Shown: positions 27,465 to 40,976, counted from the first letter of the stretch. The stretch is DNA of 64,000 nt from Aphrophora alni (GCA_963513935.1 OY740768.1:44386368-44450367); one strand, 5' to 3'. Program-made: numbers and translations. The notes: a model not told the origin generated them from the sequence alone.

Positions 27465-30400
27465 GATTTGTTTAAAATATTGTAGAACAGAAATTTGTGT
27501 TAAGGACTTTTATTCACATGAAATGTTAAACATTTATAAAGAATAAGATTTTAAGTTTTTCACATGAGAAGGGAAAGAAAAATAAAGTATATTCAGATAA
27601 GAAGGGAAACTTCAATCAATAAAATTGTTTACGTTTATGTCGTTAAAACATTATTGACATTACTCTGAAACTTTGTTTTAAAGTCAACGCTGTCACTAAT
27701 TTTATATCATACCATTATCTTTAAGGATAATTAAAGAATAACTAATTGGTTTTCTGTAGTATTATAAATATTTTCGGGAAAACGAGAGATTACAACTTCT
27801 TCACTGAATAGAGTATTAATTTCCAAAAGATGAAACAGTAATCACGTTTAAACCTGAAATAAAGTTTACAAGACCTGAAAGTAATTGTTCAAGGAAAAAC
27901 ATAAATATTTTTTAAAAAATTTTTATTGTCTTTTCTGTTCTTACATACCTGTCTTAATAAATATAAAATTTAATTGATGGTAATCTTAGTATTTATTGTG
28001 TAATATTTATATTTTTAAAATGAATTCTATACATAACTGTTTATTTACATTTTTACAAATACGATTCATAGAAACATTTAATTAAGGCAAACGAAAAATA
28101 CTTGAGGTTTTGTTTTCCTATCGCATAATATATAAAAATATCTTTACAATGAGTATCTGGATTGAATATGGCATAATGTAATATTTACAATTGCATAAAC
28201 AAACTTTTATAGCCCTTTCTATGTTATTCCTTTAATGTGAAGATAATAACAAGATTTATATTGGTATTGTGTCATTTTTACATAAAGAATACTAGATATT
28301 GATATAGTTCAAAATTTGGAGATTTAATATAAAGCTGACTGGCAATTATTTCTGAAGTTATTACAATGAACTGTATTATAGATTTGTTTTTACTAACGTT
28401 CTAGAATTAAGTCGAAAACAAGTTTCAAACCTCATTAAGAAATATCAGGGGTAATATTTTTTATTTATAATAATAAATTACCAATACATTTTTCATATTT
28501 TGTGTATGTGCGTTTAAATAATAAAGCACACAAAGTTTAGTTAGTAGCACACAAAGATTGAGAAAACCTCGTTTATTAAGTGTCTAACTAATACTTTATA
28601 ACAGAGCGTTACTAAAGTTTTAGATGTAACAATCAATAATTTAATTACATCTGAGGACAAGAACATTGCACTTAATTTTAAGAGAGAGAAATTAAAATAC
28701 GAAAAGAGTGTATAGTGTATAGGGTTTGTAAGAAAGAGTAGAGAATGGTGTATATTCTCCAGAAATTCCACACTGCAAATTGACTTTGAAGAGTTTTCAG
28801 TTTGCAAAGATATACTATATCCTTGAGGGCTGAGATGTTATATTACAACACTATTATATATTTTCATGACTAAGTCTTCTTGTTCAAGATAAGTTTTCTA
28901 ATTCAGTTTTAAACGAAGAAATGTCATTCATCATGTTACGATTTCTAAAATAATTTAATCTTGTAATTGACTTGACATTCATTAATTTCTTGGTTTTTAA
29001 TGTGAATTTTTGATATTTTTTTTTAAATAAAGGCTGTTTTAATACCATGCTTTTTTACTATAAAATTTAGAAAATTAAAAACTGACTAACAACAAAATGA
29101 AACTAAACAAGAAAACATGTAATGATGTATAATAAACTATGTACTTGGAGAACATGAAGCGCATAGAATTTTTTGACTGCTTCGGGATATTAGACTATTT
29201 GTGTTTGGAGTTTTGCCAAGAGATACATTTCAGCTAGGGGTTGTATTAATTTTAAAAACAGTGATATGTTTCTGTAAACGTCTTTATTGCAATTCAAGTT
29301 GTGATTATATTTATCATCATTATTACAATACCATGAAATCTGTATATAATAATATTTATATTTATTGTAATAAAAAATAATCTTTACAGAATATAATATT
29401 GTAGAGTCGATTTGTTTTATTAGATTGGAAAAGATTCTAGTGAAATACACTACGAAACAGTGATTTGTGTTTATAATTTCTGCGCGTACCAATGCATGTC
29501 GCTTAAACATAATTAATTGCGCGGAATGGTACTTGGAATTGCATAACTAATAAGTTGAATGGTCATAACGTAATTAAATAACTATGAAACAACAGAGCGT
29601 CAATCCAAGTGCAGTCTCCATTAGACCGTCTCCTCTTATTTATTAAAATGAACTTACTTTACTAATTAGAGGATAATAAATTCGATAACAACGTATACGC
29701 CACCTATTAAAAGTAATTATGAGGAAATTATTTGCTTTAATTAATACTTATAGATTGTTTAAAAAATAATTAAATAACAGCCGTTATAAATAAAACTTAA
29801 AAATTGTATTTACCAATGGTAAAATGTTTTTTAGAATAATAAAAAAATGTGGATTGAAAAATCAGAAATGTTCACAAAACTAATAATTTTTTTCTTAATG
29901 ATAAGCCATACAAAAACATTTATATTTACAATTTCAGAAAGTATCAAGTATCAATGGATCATTTCGCTTATCATTATTATCGCCATTAATTAAAAATTAA
30001 AATAAAATCAGATATAAATAAAATTAGAAAATATATTTATCAAAAATAAATGTTTTTAGAATTATAAAAAAAATCGTTCACCAAGTTAATATATTGGGTT
30101 CTAACGTTATTGTTATCGATGTGTAGCTAATGCTATACAAAAAAACGGATGTTTACAATTTTTGCAAGTATCAAGGCATCATTTCGCTTTTATAAATAAT
30201 TGAATTATGTAATAGAATTTGAGATTTCACAACTAATATGGAAATGGATATTACAAACGTATTTACTTAAGGGTGAAACAATCAAAGTATGTCATTCATC
30301 AGATCGTCCTCTGTTGTTTATTATAGTAATTTTAGTTGGCTAAAAACAGGGTAAATAATTAATTAGTAACTTAAACATGCAATCTACAACAAGTGATAAT

Positions 30401-32510
30401 GGGAACATAATTATATGCTTAAATTAATATTTAGTAATTAGTGATATTTGCTTTATTATTATTATTATTTTTTATATTTGGGAAAATCCAAGAAAATACC
30501 TATTTATTTTATGTTTTCACGAATTATTGAAAATCGAAGTTAATGTGAAAACCAAAAAATATTTAGAAAAATAGTTTTACTATTACTGTTTAAAAAAATT
30601 AAAATGTCTGTATTTAGTATAACATAATGGAATTTAGTATAACGTTAACACATATACACATATTTAAATATAAGGTTTATTATATGCCTTTCTAGGTTAT
30701 TTTAGGCTTCAATTTAGTAAAATGATGTTTTAGTCTTGTGGAATATCTAAATATGGTGTTATCGATCAAAATAAAAATCTAGGTAATGTTAAATATAATT
30801 ATTTAAAAACTAATTACATTGGTTTTGAGTCAAATTTGAAGAATTTCATTTGTTCTCGAGTGAAGTGAGATCAAATTTTATTTATTTATTTTTGAAAGGA
30901 GTTAATTATCAGAACTTAACCCTGATAATTTTTGAATTTCTAAACAATAAAGTATTAAGTTTAGTAGTATAATGCAGAATATAGTATTATAAATGTTTAT
31001 TAATTCATAAAAATGTCGTAAGAAGTTGGTAGTAAAAATTAATGAATAATTTATCGACGTTGAGGAAAATAACATTTTAGTGTATTTAAGGAGCAAGAAA
31101 TGAAAGGGATATATTAAATTAGGAAAGAAATTTATTGCCATTTTAATGAATAGTAGAGAATGTTTACATTTAAGAAAACTCAAACTGTACGTTGCTCTTG
31201 ATGAGTTTTTAGTATGCAGAAATATACTAAAAGAGCTAGAGGGTTGAGATGTTACATTAAAAAATATTAAAAGTTTTCATGTTCAAGAAATGTTTTCTAA
31301 TCAAGTTTTAAGCAATGAAAAGTCATTACTTATGCAACAAATTTAAAATTATTTTAATTATGAAAGTAGTTTTAATATTGTATTGTAGTTGACATTATTA
31401 ATTCTCATATTTTTACTTTTACTAGTTTTTTTTTCTAGATAAAAGGATTATTTTCTAAATTTTATATATGGAAAATAAAGAAACGGACAGTAATCTCAAA
31501 ACATTCTTCTTAACTGAAAACAAATACAATATGCAATGCATTTATAGTTATGGAGTATAGAATGTTTGGAGTGTTTCGAGAATTCGCGACGAATATCGGC
31601 GTGAGTACAGTGATGAGATACATTTCAGCTTGAAGTTATTTATATATATATATAATAACTATGTATTTGGCCGGAAGTTTTAGTTGGCAATTTAAGTTGT
31701 AATCTTGTTTAGAATTAATTATTCTCCAATAAATTCATTATGTATTAATATTTATTTAATTTTAATAAATGTAAATCTTGAATAAATTGAACCGTATTAT
31801 ATTGTTTTGTCTTTTTTTTTTTTACTATACATGGTTCTATTGATAAGCCATACAAATACACTAATTTTTACAATTAGTGAAATTAATATCAACGCATCAT
31901 TTAAAAATTAATTGCATTGAATCGTGTATTCGAACTTCAAATTAATATGAAAACTTAGTTACGTCAAGATGCATCGACAGAGCGACAAACCAAGGACATC
32001 CTCCATTAGTCTATACTCTATTGTTTGTTATAATAATTTGAGTTGACTAATTTTACAGGTTGATTAATTATCTACTATAAGCAATAATAGGGAACCTATT
32101 TGTTTAAATAATATTAGAATTATTATTATTTTACCATAGAAAATGTAACAAACGTTACAAACAAAACTATTAACTGTCTGTATTAATATAAAAATTTTAA
32201 AGTTATAACGAAGATGTTAATAGTGAAGTTACATCAGTTTTTCATAACAACAAATAGTAGCAGTAATGTTAAACAAACAATACTGGCATAGGGATCCTTT
32301 TGTTTAGGTAGAAATGAAATATAAAGTTGTAATTTCAATTCGTAGATAATTTTAATATGTTAGTAAAAATAATGGTATCAACATTTGGGGAGAAAAGTAA
32401 ACGGAGAGTTATCCAAAGTTTACCAAAAAGTTTACCAATCCAAAAACCCATTTTTAAAACTACCCTAACTACAGCCTAAATTATATATTAGAAGTTCTGG
32501 TCAATTACGA
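27465..32510 (+). repeat. Array unit 5, composite
   Basis: Block I at 27,465, A at 27,668, B at 27,955, C at 28,681-28,830, D at 28,870-28,990, E at 29,540-29,690. A second E at 30,220-30,370, a second C-D at 31,080-31,380 and a third E at 31,930-32,080 follow without a recognisable A or B. This reads as two or three partial units fused after deletions. Confidence 0.5.
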
Positions 32511-33249
32511 GAAATTCTCGTATATTCAGAACTTGTATCACATGAAATTGTTAAAAATCAGTGAAAATCATACGAGTTTCCCCATAATGTCGAGGTTGGA
32601 AGAGAACCATAGTTGTTCAAGAGAGATTAAGAGGAAATATGAAAGAAAGGAATATTATCCAAGACTGCATGCAAAATGTGTATATTCAGCTAGGTTTTCT
32701 CGACAGGCCCATACTCACTTTTATAACCCCTTAAGAATGAAATAATGACTCATAAATCCGATATTAAATTGAGGATTTTGAGAAAGTATTCTAGAACGGA
32801 GAGAAAAGAACATAAAATATCATCTCAGATAAGAAGAGGGATTTAAATAAATAAAATTGTTGACGTTTATGTCTTTAAACCATTCATGACTTATTAATGT
32901 TACCCTGAAACCCTTTTCAACGCGCTGAATAATTTTATCTTGTACCCAACCTTAGAGGGGTTATTAAAGAACAACTAATTGGTTTTCTAAAACATTATAA
33001 ATGAACGTCGAGAGATTAAAACTTCTTCAATGAATAGAATATTACATTTGATAAGCTGAAGCTGTAATCACATTTAAACCTGAAATAAAGTTTAGAGAAC
33101 TTCTATGAACTCTTTGAAAGGACACAGACAATTCTATAAACCTAGAGAGAGAGAGTTGATGATGTTTTTCTGTTCTTTAATGAATATTTTGTGTATTGAA
33201 TATCAAAATGATGTTATTAATAATATACCTACTAAAATTATTTAAGAGT

Positions 33250-35400
33250 CTGACAGTGATTGTTGTGTGATAAAAGTGTATTTAACCAATTGTTATAAAT
33301 ATTTTGGTTTGATTATTTTCTTACCCTCTGAATTTAAGGATTTTTTTTTCAGCGTCTTTGATTATATTTTTATATCCTAATTTAATATTTGTATTGTATG
33401 TATTTGTATATCTGGTATTTACTTTTTCAAATCTATTTCGTCGGGTATTTAAACTATTTTGGTATACAATTTTTTAACAAGATATTAGTGTGATAAAACA
33501 CTAGTATGCACTAAGTATTATTGTTACATAACTCTATATTTAGAGATTTAAAATAACTGAATATAATAGCTTCTAATTTAGTTATAGCTGGTTTGTTACA
33601 AATCAGATGAAGTTTATACGCTAATACTACCGAATAAAATAAAGTCACCTGTATGTTTTTCCGAAGTTAGATCAAGAGAAAAGACAACAATACAAACATG
33701 ACCTAAACACAATTAAAATTCATTGTTATTAAATAATTTTATACTTTATGAACTCAGTTTGATGAAATGTCAAGGTTAAATTTAAGATTTGAGTATACCA
33801 GCTCGCATAGAAAAGAAAATTACAGAAAACAGCAAATGGACAAATTTGAACGGAAGAAGATTTTTCATTTACTTTCCATAATTAAATAAAGACAAAATAA
33901 ACTGTATTATAGTATTTGTTTAAATACTTTATTCTACATGCTAGGTTTTTATTTTCAATGATTCTATCGCTTTTTTTTAACACGTACATACAAAGCGAGG
34001 ATCAACATTGGATGTTTTAGTACCTATATTGACTTATAAAAACGTTATGACTTGTGAATGTAAATTTGTATAGAAATTTTAGGTCAACATTATTAACCAA
34101 ACAAGTGAGGTTCTATTTCAACTCGACCAAGTGTCTGTATGTTTATTGTTTATTTTCAAAGTTAAGGGTAAACCTTGTACACCATTTATTTACAAGTTTA
34201 GAATATGAGCCTTTCCAATAAAGGGAAACGATTTATGTACAAAGTTATTGTATTTATAATAGCGGTTATTTAAAACAGTCAATACATGGTTCCAATTTAC
34301 GGACGCGGATGTTCCGATTAGGAAAAATTCGCACGTTCCGAAGTCTTAAATTAGTTGTGAATATTATATATGTGAACGAGGCATAGCGGTTTTACGAAAA
34401 CCTTGAAACAATTGGAAACGTTCACTAAATATACACATTAAATATTTTTGATGATTTTATTTATAGCGATTTTCAAAAGGTTAATGAAATAAACAGTTTC
34501 GATTCACAATTCGATATAACTGTCATGCACCTTGATTATCCGCGTCTACGTTAGTAAAACATATAAAGTGTATGCTTCGTTTTATCATTATAATGAATTG
34601 GGTCACCAGCCACTGAGATTCACGGTCAGGTTTTTGTAAACATTTAAAGGTATAGACTAATATTACCTAGCAGTGTGACCTAAATAAGTGTGATTGTGTA
34701 AATATTAAATCACAATCCAATTAGCGTTTAATTTTTTTCATTTACGAGAGGTATTTTATAAAACTGTACAGTGCTGTTGCATTGCAATATATTACGTTAT
34801 TTTTTGGACTATGTATGTTGTTACGTCACGTGATAAGCAGTGACGACATTGGGTTTACAAGAATGAACGGTGTATTTAAACATTCAAGAAGCGAAATCAA
34901 CCGTTCACTCAACCAAGTGTTTTGTTCAAGTGTACACTAGCTGTTGTGTTATTTGTCATATTTTTTTTGGATTATATATATTATTGTTTATTACGGCACG
35001 TACTAAGAGTAGCCACATTGGATTTACAAGAACGTTTTACAGTGTGTATTAGGACATACAAGGAGTGAACTCTACAGTTTATAGAAAACTTCTTGTGATC
35101 ATCTCAACAACTAAATCCAATTTGTTATATCATTTAGCAATTTTGGGACACACCACCACTGAAAACATTTTAAGTTCTTTATTAATATTTGTACTCACAG
35201 ATTTTTGGTGTATTCGTTTACACTTTTATCATTTCTTTGGTCATGTACCATACATAACACTTAAAATGATTAAGGATTAACCATCATTGAGTTAAAGGTT
35301 AATAAAAACATCGCAAAAAATCAGAGCTAAGAAAATAAAAATATTTATCCATGAAATTTAAAAAAAAAGAATACTTATATCAAATTGTTTGCCAAAGTCT
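33250..35400. other. Non-array DNA inside array unit 6
   Basis: Sequence unlike any other array unit. No gene is recognised. A roughly 168-bp tandem duplication lies at its right side. No terminal repeats or coding frame identify it as a transposon. Confidence 0.4.
34770..35072 (+). repeat. Diverged tandem duplication, about 168 bp
   Basis: 34,770-34,905 and 34,940-35,072 share GCTGTTG, a TTTTTTGGACTATGTATGTT-like line, ACGTCACGTGATAAGCAGTG-like sequence, GACATTGGGTTTACAAGAA and CATTCAAGAAGCGAA. Identity is roughly three quarters by eye. No coding frame is shared. Confidence 0.7.
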
Positions 35401-36260
35401 ATTTTATTATTATTTTGTTTTTATAAGTAAAATTTACTATATTATTATTAGCATCGATAAATTATCAAAAACTATTTCTGAAATTTAGTATTAATACTAA
35501 ACAGTATTGTATCTTTTCGTTTAATATTCCTCAAAAACACCTAGTAAAGTTTTAATAAATGAATGATAATAAAGATACCTATTATTATTATTTTATTTTT
35601 TTTATGGACTATAATATATTTCTTAAGAAAATAGAATATAACTCGTTAAAACAAAGAATAATATAATGATGTTTAAAGAATATAAAATATTAGACATTCT
35701 GGGGATACAATAAGTAAAAGAGAGGATAAGAATGAAAAGGAGATTATTTACTTTGTACGGGAGAACAGAGAAATATATTCAAGGAAATCCAAACTGCATA
35801 TTATTCAGAAGAGTTGTAAGTCTACAAAAATATACTAGATGCTTGAGGGTAAAGATTTTAAGTTACAACAACATCAAAAGTTTTCAGGAATAAGTCTTTG
35901 CTTGTTAGAGTTAAGTTTGATAATGAAAGTCCCTAAATAAAAACTGAAGTCCTAGTTTTATGTACAAATTATTGAAATAATAAATGTTTCTTGTAGTTCT
36001 AATGTGTATACTTACAGTTTATACTGTTATTGCTCTAATAACATTTATTATATAAACCAATATAAAATTAATATTGGTTGTAAACATTTATATCGGAGAA
36101 AAATATAAATATCAATAGGTCTAGAAATTAATTGTAAAAAAAAAAAAAAATATTTTTTTTTTCAAGGGCTAAAACTTTTGGTTCACCATTGCCTTATGAA
36201 AAAGGGAAGAAAACAATAATAAACCAAGACCCCCCCCCCCAAATACTATAATAGCGTCAG

Positions 36261-36450
36261 AGTCGGGATATAACAAAAAATAGTCAAGAGAGATTAAAGA
36301 GAGGTACTATCCCAAAACTACATGATAAAAAGTGTTGAACCAGCAAGGGTCCTCGGGATTGTCACGCCTGTCTCACTAATTGTGAGGCCTTGAGGGTCCA
36401 TTTTTCATTATTATTAATGTTATATTGAAAAATAAGTTTTATTTTGAAGT
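36261..36450 (+). repeat. Array unit 7, fragment
   Basis: The line CAAGAGAGATTAAAGAGAGG near 36,287 and the following CCAAAACTACATG match unit 6 near 32,618-32,672. A diverged start of block A follows (ATTATTAATGTTATATTGAA near 36,411). The array is not recognisable beyond this. Confidence 0.45.
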
Positions 36451-38033
36451 GTTTTATTTTGTTATGTTTTTACGAAATCCAGTTTATAAATTGCTCCGTA
36501 CTAAACATCTGAAGCAGGACATGAGAAGATGACAAATCCGAACTCGACGCAACAAGAAGGTTCTCAATTTTCGAAATACGGTTTAGAATCTGAATTCGAT
36601 CCATTTCCACCATATAATCAATATCTACACTAAATTTATACCAAAATTGGTGTATATATTAATTCGTTTAATGAATACTTGAAAACTGATAAAACATTAC
36701 TGTAAATAGTAGAATCATGAAATGAATAATTTTCAAAACAAATAAAGACATACATAGGAAAGTTGTTCTCTATAATTGAATTATAGTTCTATTACGTTAT
36801 GATAATAACAGACAACAGATAGATTAAAGTTTTAACAGTTGTCTTTTTTCTGATAATGTTTTCAACTCAATAGGGAAGAAAGCACGTTCAGACTTAGGGA
36901 ATAACAAACGCAACGCAGTAGGAACCAATAAAGCTGTTTATCCTCAATTCACTCCCTACAGCGTAGCTAATGGTTGAGTTTTAATGTCGTTTTCATTCCC
37001 TTTAACTGGAAAACAACGTGCCTGTGTTTCAGAAGGAGACAATTTTAAGAAATCCAATTTTGGAATTTCCTCTTAAATAGAAAGATTCAGTGAAAACCAA
37101 TATGGTATAGACTGAGTGTAGGGGATAGTCTTATACATATATTGTTACGTTCTGTCAGGAGTTAGATCTAACCCCTATATAAACAGTTTTTTTAACGATA
37201 AAATCAAATTAATATGAGTGACACGATTTATTTATTTCATGATTGAGTTAGATTTATAGATGTGGTTAAAAATATCGAATATTACAAGTTGTATTTGGAA
37301 CGTAAAGTAACTCACCATTTTAAATGTAATTGTTAAAATCTTTGAATATGTATTTTCTTTGAATGTGTATATCTTTTTTACATAATTATTTGAATAGCAT
37401 ATGAGTAGCTCATTTATATTATCACGGAATATGTTTTATGGTAAGAGTACAGAGTAAAATCCCACAAAGGGTATAATGATTTTTTAAATGTACATGTATT
37501 ATTTGTACAAAACATTACTGAATCAATATTTACATTTGAAGTTTGTGATATCATAATATAAATTTATATTAACGTTTTAGTTTTATTTGTGGTATTTGTT
37601 CACTGTATACATAAACATATACCAGATTTATTTTTTAGTACAACGGATTTTAACAGACATGAGTGGTAATTAACTCACAAATAAACATATAAAGTAACTA
37701 TGTAAAAATAACCAATGTAAAGGGTGGAGGCCCGTTGGAGAGTTGTCACTCTAATACATGGAAGCCAGTTTACAAATAAACTCGAGTGATGCTTGTGAAG
37801 ACAAATTCACAAATAACTGCTTACGAGAAATGAGTCAACATCTACGATTGGAAACCAATTCACAAATAACGCACTTAAAAAGGAAGGAGGGTCAAATCGA
37901 CAAGACCCGAATAGACGCCAAATATTCGAAGACAAACGATGAGTAAGCAATCAAAACCTTAGCTAATTCACACCAATGTGGGAATTTAGGGCCAATTTAA
38001 TAATTACTACTAGAACCTAATTCACAGTAACTG
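36451..38033. other. AT-rich noncoding DNA
   Basis: No supported gene. A possible plus-strand exon at 36,874-36,979 is discussed among the findings. At 37,650-38,020 the motif AATTCACAAATAAC and variants recur every 45-60 bases, suggesting an old minisatellite. Confidence 0.45.
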
Positions 38034-38300
38034 TTAAACATCCAAAAAGAAAACTAAGATATATTCAATATTCTCGAGTAAGTTTTCATGCATTTTGCGG
38101 CAATATCCATCATAAAAAATATAACCTACATCATGGGTTAACTTCATGAATATTTCATACAAATCCCGCCCTGTGTTTACTTCATTAACACCCTCTGAAT
38201 ATATGTTGATGAGTTGTTTCCAGCTTCTGTTGCAAGATAATTTTGTAAATGTCTCCACACTTAGAACTCCATCAATATTTCTTTCCTCTTCTACAACCAT
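38034..38300 (-). CDS. Unidentified 88-codon ORF
   Basis: An ATG-initiated frame of 88 codons (open upstream for 11 further codons to a stop at 38,334-38,336). Its composition is protein-like and not low-complexity: charged N-terminus (VVEEERNIDGV), two cysteines, and a middle part containing YEIFMKLTHDVGYIFYDGY. A hydrophobic stretch (YILVFFL) ends it. I see no signal peptide at the start and no family I can name. It may be an exon of a larger gene, a decayed mobile-element ORF, or chance; no strong splice sites frame it. Neighbouring DNA is noncoding. Confidence 0.35.
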   Translation of the reverse strand: MVVEEERNIDGVLSVETFTKLSCNRSWKQLINIYSEGVNEVNTGRDLYEIFMKLTHDVGYIFYDGYCRKMHENLLENIEYILVFFLDV

Positions 38301-40302
38301 TGTTGTGGTCTTCCATTGTGTATTATTTGGAAGTTAAAAGTAATGATATACGCCTGACTGAAATATCAGTTTTTAAAGTAAACTGTCGTTTGTTTATATG
38401 GTTTTCATGAAACAAAGATACTGCTATCTGACTATCATACGTTCTGGTCAAAATCCAACCAATTCCACATAACCAAGCACAGATTATATTAAGCTCCCTT
38501 AAAAAAATTCAAACGGTTGTTGCTGATATAAATTATAAACTCGAACTGATGAGATAAGAATAAGAATTAACAAACACTAAAACGTATTGGGATCATTATA
38601 GAAAATAATACTAAATTATTACATTATATTGTAATTGCTTTGTTTAAAAAAATAAATCAATAGTGTAGGGATGGCATCATTTCGAGCTTAAATTGGCTCT
38701 CACTTAAGGTTTTGAACAACATAAGTTAAAAAGTTATAATTTTTTCATTTATATAGATTATAATTTATTGAGGTTTTAAAGTTACTAGCAGCAAGTTTAT
38801 ATTTGGGAAAATCATAAATTTCCCCAATACAATTTTCATGCGTAGACAATTAAAATAAAGTGTCATGGGAAACGCATACACTTTGAATATTTAGATTTAC
38901 ATTTTAACTATCTCAATGCGAACTAGTCCCCACTAGTATAAATCACTCTAAGAGAGCCATCTTCCTCATAGAATCAAACTATAGTCTCAAATTACATTAA
39001 ACAAACTATAATTTTATTTAAAATTCGTAAAGACTACTGAACAAACATGCTGTAAAATATGCTGTATAACATGCTGTATATGCTTCTATAAATCCTGTAA
39101 GCCTAGACAATTATTTAAACATTCACAAACACTAATAAATATTTTGTTTTAAATGATTTAAAAAATCCACCTTATTTTTTTTTGAAACGTTTAATTTAGT
39201 CAAGTCTAATCATTATAACAAAGTAATTTTTAATTTAAAACAAAATATTTAAAAAAAACCTTAATAATCAACTTTTTAAACAATTATTTGCAGTTTCAAA
39301 GCTATTTACCCTTTGACTGAGGAAGAAATGTAGGTTGACGTTATATTTGTAACAAAAATTCAGTGTAAAATTTTTAAAAGTTAGAGATATTAAGTTACTT
39401 CAATAGAGTTTTACAACTTTCACAAAAAGTAAGGGACGTTCTCTATTTAATATGTGTTATGAATACAAGCCAAGATATGAATAGTGAGCGTTTATTTAAA
39501 ACACCCCCAATACAACAATATACGCTGAAATACAAACATCATTTCTGTCGATTATATATTATTGAGTCAAAGAATGCATTCTATTGGTTTTCAAGAGAGA
39601 CAAGACAAATATAGTTCTTTGCAAAGCATGTTTGTAAAATCCATTATTTTGATTCCAGTCAATGCAGTTCTATTTGTCTTTGAACTTTGCTACAGGAACA
39701 ATGTTTTCAACTTTAAGAAGTAAATATATAAGTTGAATTGAAGTCTGTCTTTGCTTGTTACAGAATACAAGAGTCTATATTGCATAATGATTTGCAGTAG
39801 TATTTGATTTACGCTTTTCTTTATCAAAGGAATAAAAGATCTCATAGCTTCAAATTATATTTGAACTTTTCTTATTTTGTAATAACATTATTTCTATCCG
39901 TTATAAATTAAATTGTGTTATGTAATGGATAATAGCAGACAACAAAAAAAAAGTTTACTAAGTTCTTAAATAAGCTCGTGTAAAATTATAATATGTACAC
40001 TACCAAATATTATTCAATTAAGAGACTAATTTCATCAATATTATTATTTTTGTTATTGTAATTATAAAAAAGTAAGTTATCAATGTTTTTTTGAATTTGA
40101 TTTAAATATTATATCGTCTATAATTACGTTTCCAAAATTATATGGACAGACCTAACGTATAAAATGTTACTATACTATAAGATGTTAATAAAAAAAAGTT
40201 TTTGGTGACACCTATGATCATATTAAGTTAGATAAAACGCTGTCACAAAAAGAAACCGCCATAAAGAAAAATAAATAAACAAAGGCGAAAAACCATTTTA
40301 CT
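38301..40302. other. AT-rich noncoding DNA
   Basis: Nothing recognisable: no protein-like frames, no terminal repeats, no RNA fold noted. Confidence 0.5.
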
Positions 40303-40976
40303 TTCTCACTACCTATCTATCTAACTCTATATCTATGTCTGTCTCTCTTTCTATATAGTTACCTTTATGTTACCTGATCATATATATATGATAATATATA
40401 TATATTTATTTACCTATCTATCTATCTGACTATCTATAAAATAGATATCAACAAAAATGTGTAATTATTTATATATATTCCTATTTACGTTTTTGTTAAT
40501 TTACCTACCAATGTATATATACAGACATACATATCTATCAATATATTTACCCTCCTGCATATTATCAATTGTTTTCCATTCTATATATTGATTTACCTAT
40601 ATATCTGCCTACCTACGTATATATCTATTTATTGAATTACTTTCCTATTTATCTATTTACCTATCCACATATCTACTTATTGATTTACCTACCTATCTAT
40701 CTATCAATCTATCAATATATTAATTTACCTACTATTTATCTACTAATATAACTTTTTAATGATTTACCAACAAATTTATTTATTTTATTAGCAATCTATT
40801 TACCTACCTACATATCTATTTATTTATTTTTCTACTTTAGTACCTATTTATTTACCTTCTTATTTATCTAACTACCTATATATATATATATATATACTCA
40901 TCTACTTATGGCTTACTTAAATACCTATTTATCTATCTATCTATCTATGTATTTATCTACTTATATATTTAATCTC
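40303..40976 (+). repeat. Degenerate CTAT/CTAC tetranucleotide field
   Basis: Long run of CTAT, CTAC, TTAC and TTTA words with short pure TATA tracts. Open frames here (Tyr-Leu-Ile-Thr rich) are by-products of the repeat. It runs directly into the N gap. Confidence 0.9.

Larger units (their letters stand above)
32511..36260 (+). repeat. Array unit 6, with inserted DNA
   Basis: The second line of block I is at 32,545, an AAGAGAGATTAAGAGGAAAT-type line at 32,620, A at 32,906, B at 33,190 and C at 35,715-35,860. The B to C distance is about 2.5 kb instead of about 0.5 kb, so roughly 33,250-35,400 is unrelated DNA placed inside the unit. Confidence 0.5.
15495..36450. repeat. Long-period degenerate tandem array
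   Basis: The same blocks recur in the same order and orientation about every 2.6-5 kb. Block I is TTCGGATTCGTTAAAAC followed by a GAAATTGTTAAAAATCA-like line. Block A is GAAACTCTTTTCTGAAGTCA with CGCGCTGA, a TTTGAAGGGTTA line, AACAACTAATTGGTTTTCT and GATGAAGCAGTAATCACG. Block B is GATACGAAATGAAATTGAT. Block C contains GTAAGAAAGAGTAGAGAATG and CCAAACTGCATATTGC. Block D contains CTGAAATAATTTAATTGTGG. Block E contains CAACAGAGCGTCAA, AGACCGTC and TTTACTAATTA. Blocks F-H follow E in some units. Block A copies begin near 15,720, 19,520, 22,612, 24,790, 27,668 and 32,906, with a fragment near 36,407. No frame stays open across copies. It behaves like a decayed large tandem duplication; whether an ancestral unit held a gene or a noncoding RNA cannot be told by eye. 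Confidence 0.7.

Noticed and set aside
28541..28807. Minus-strand 88-codon ORF in array block C
   Set aside because: The frame is not kept in the other copies of block C, so it is unlikely to be coding.
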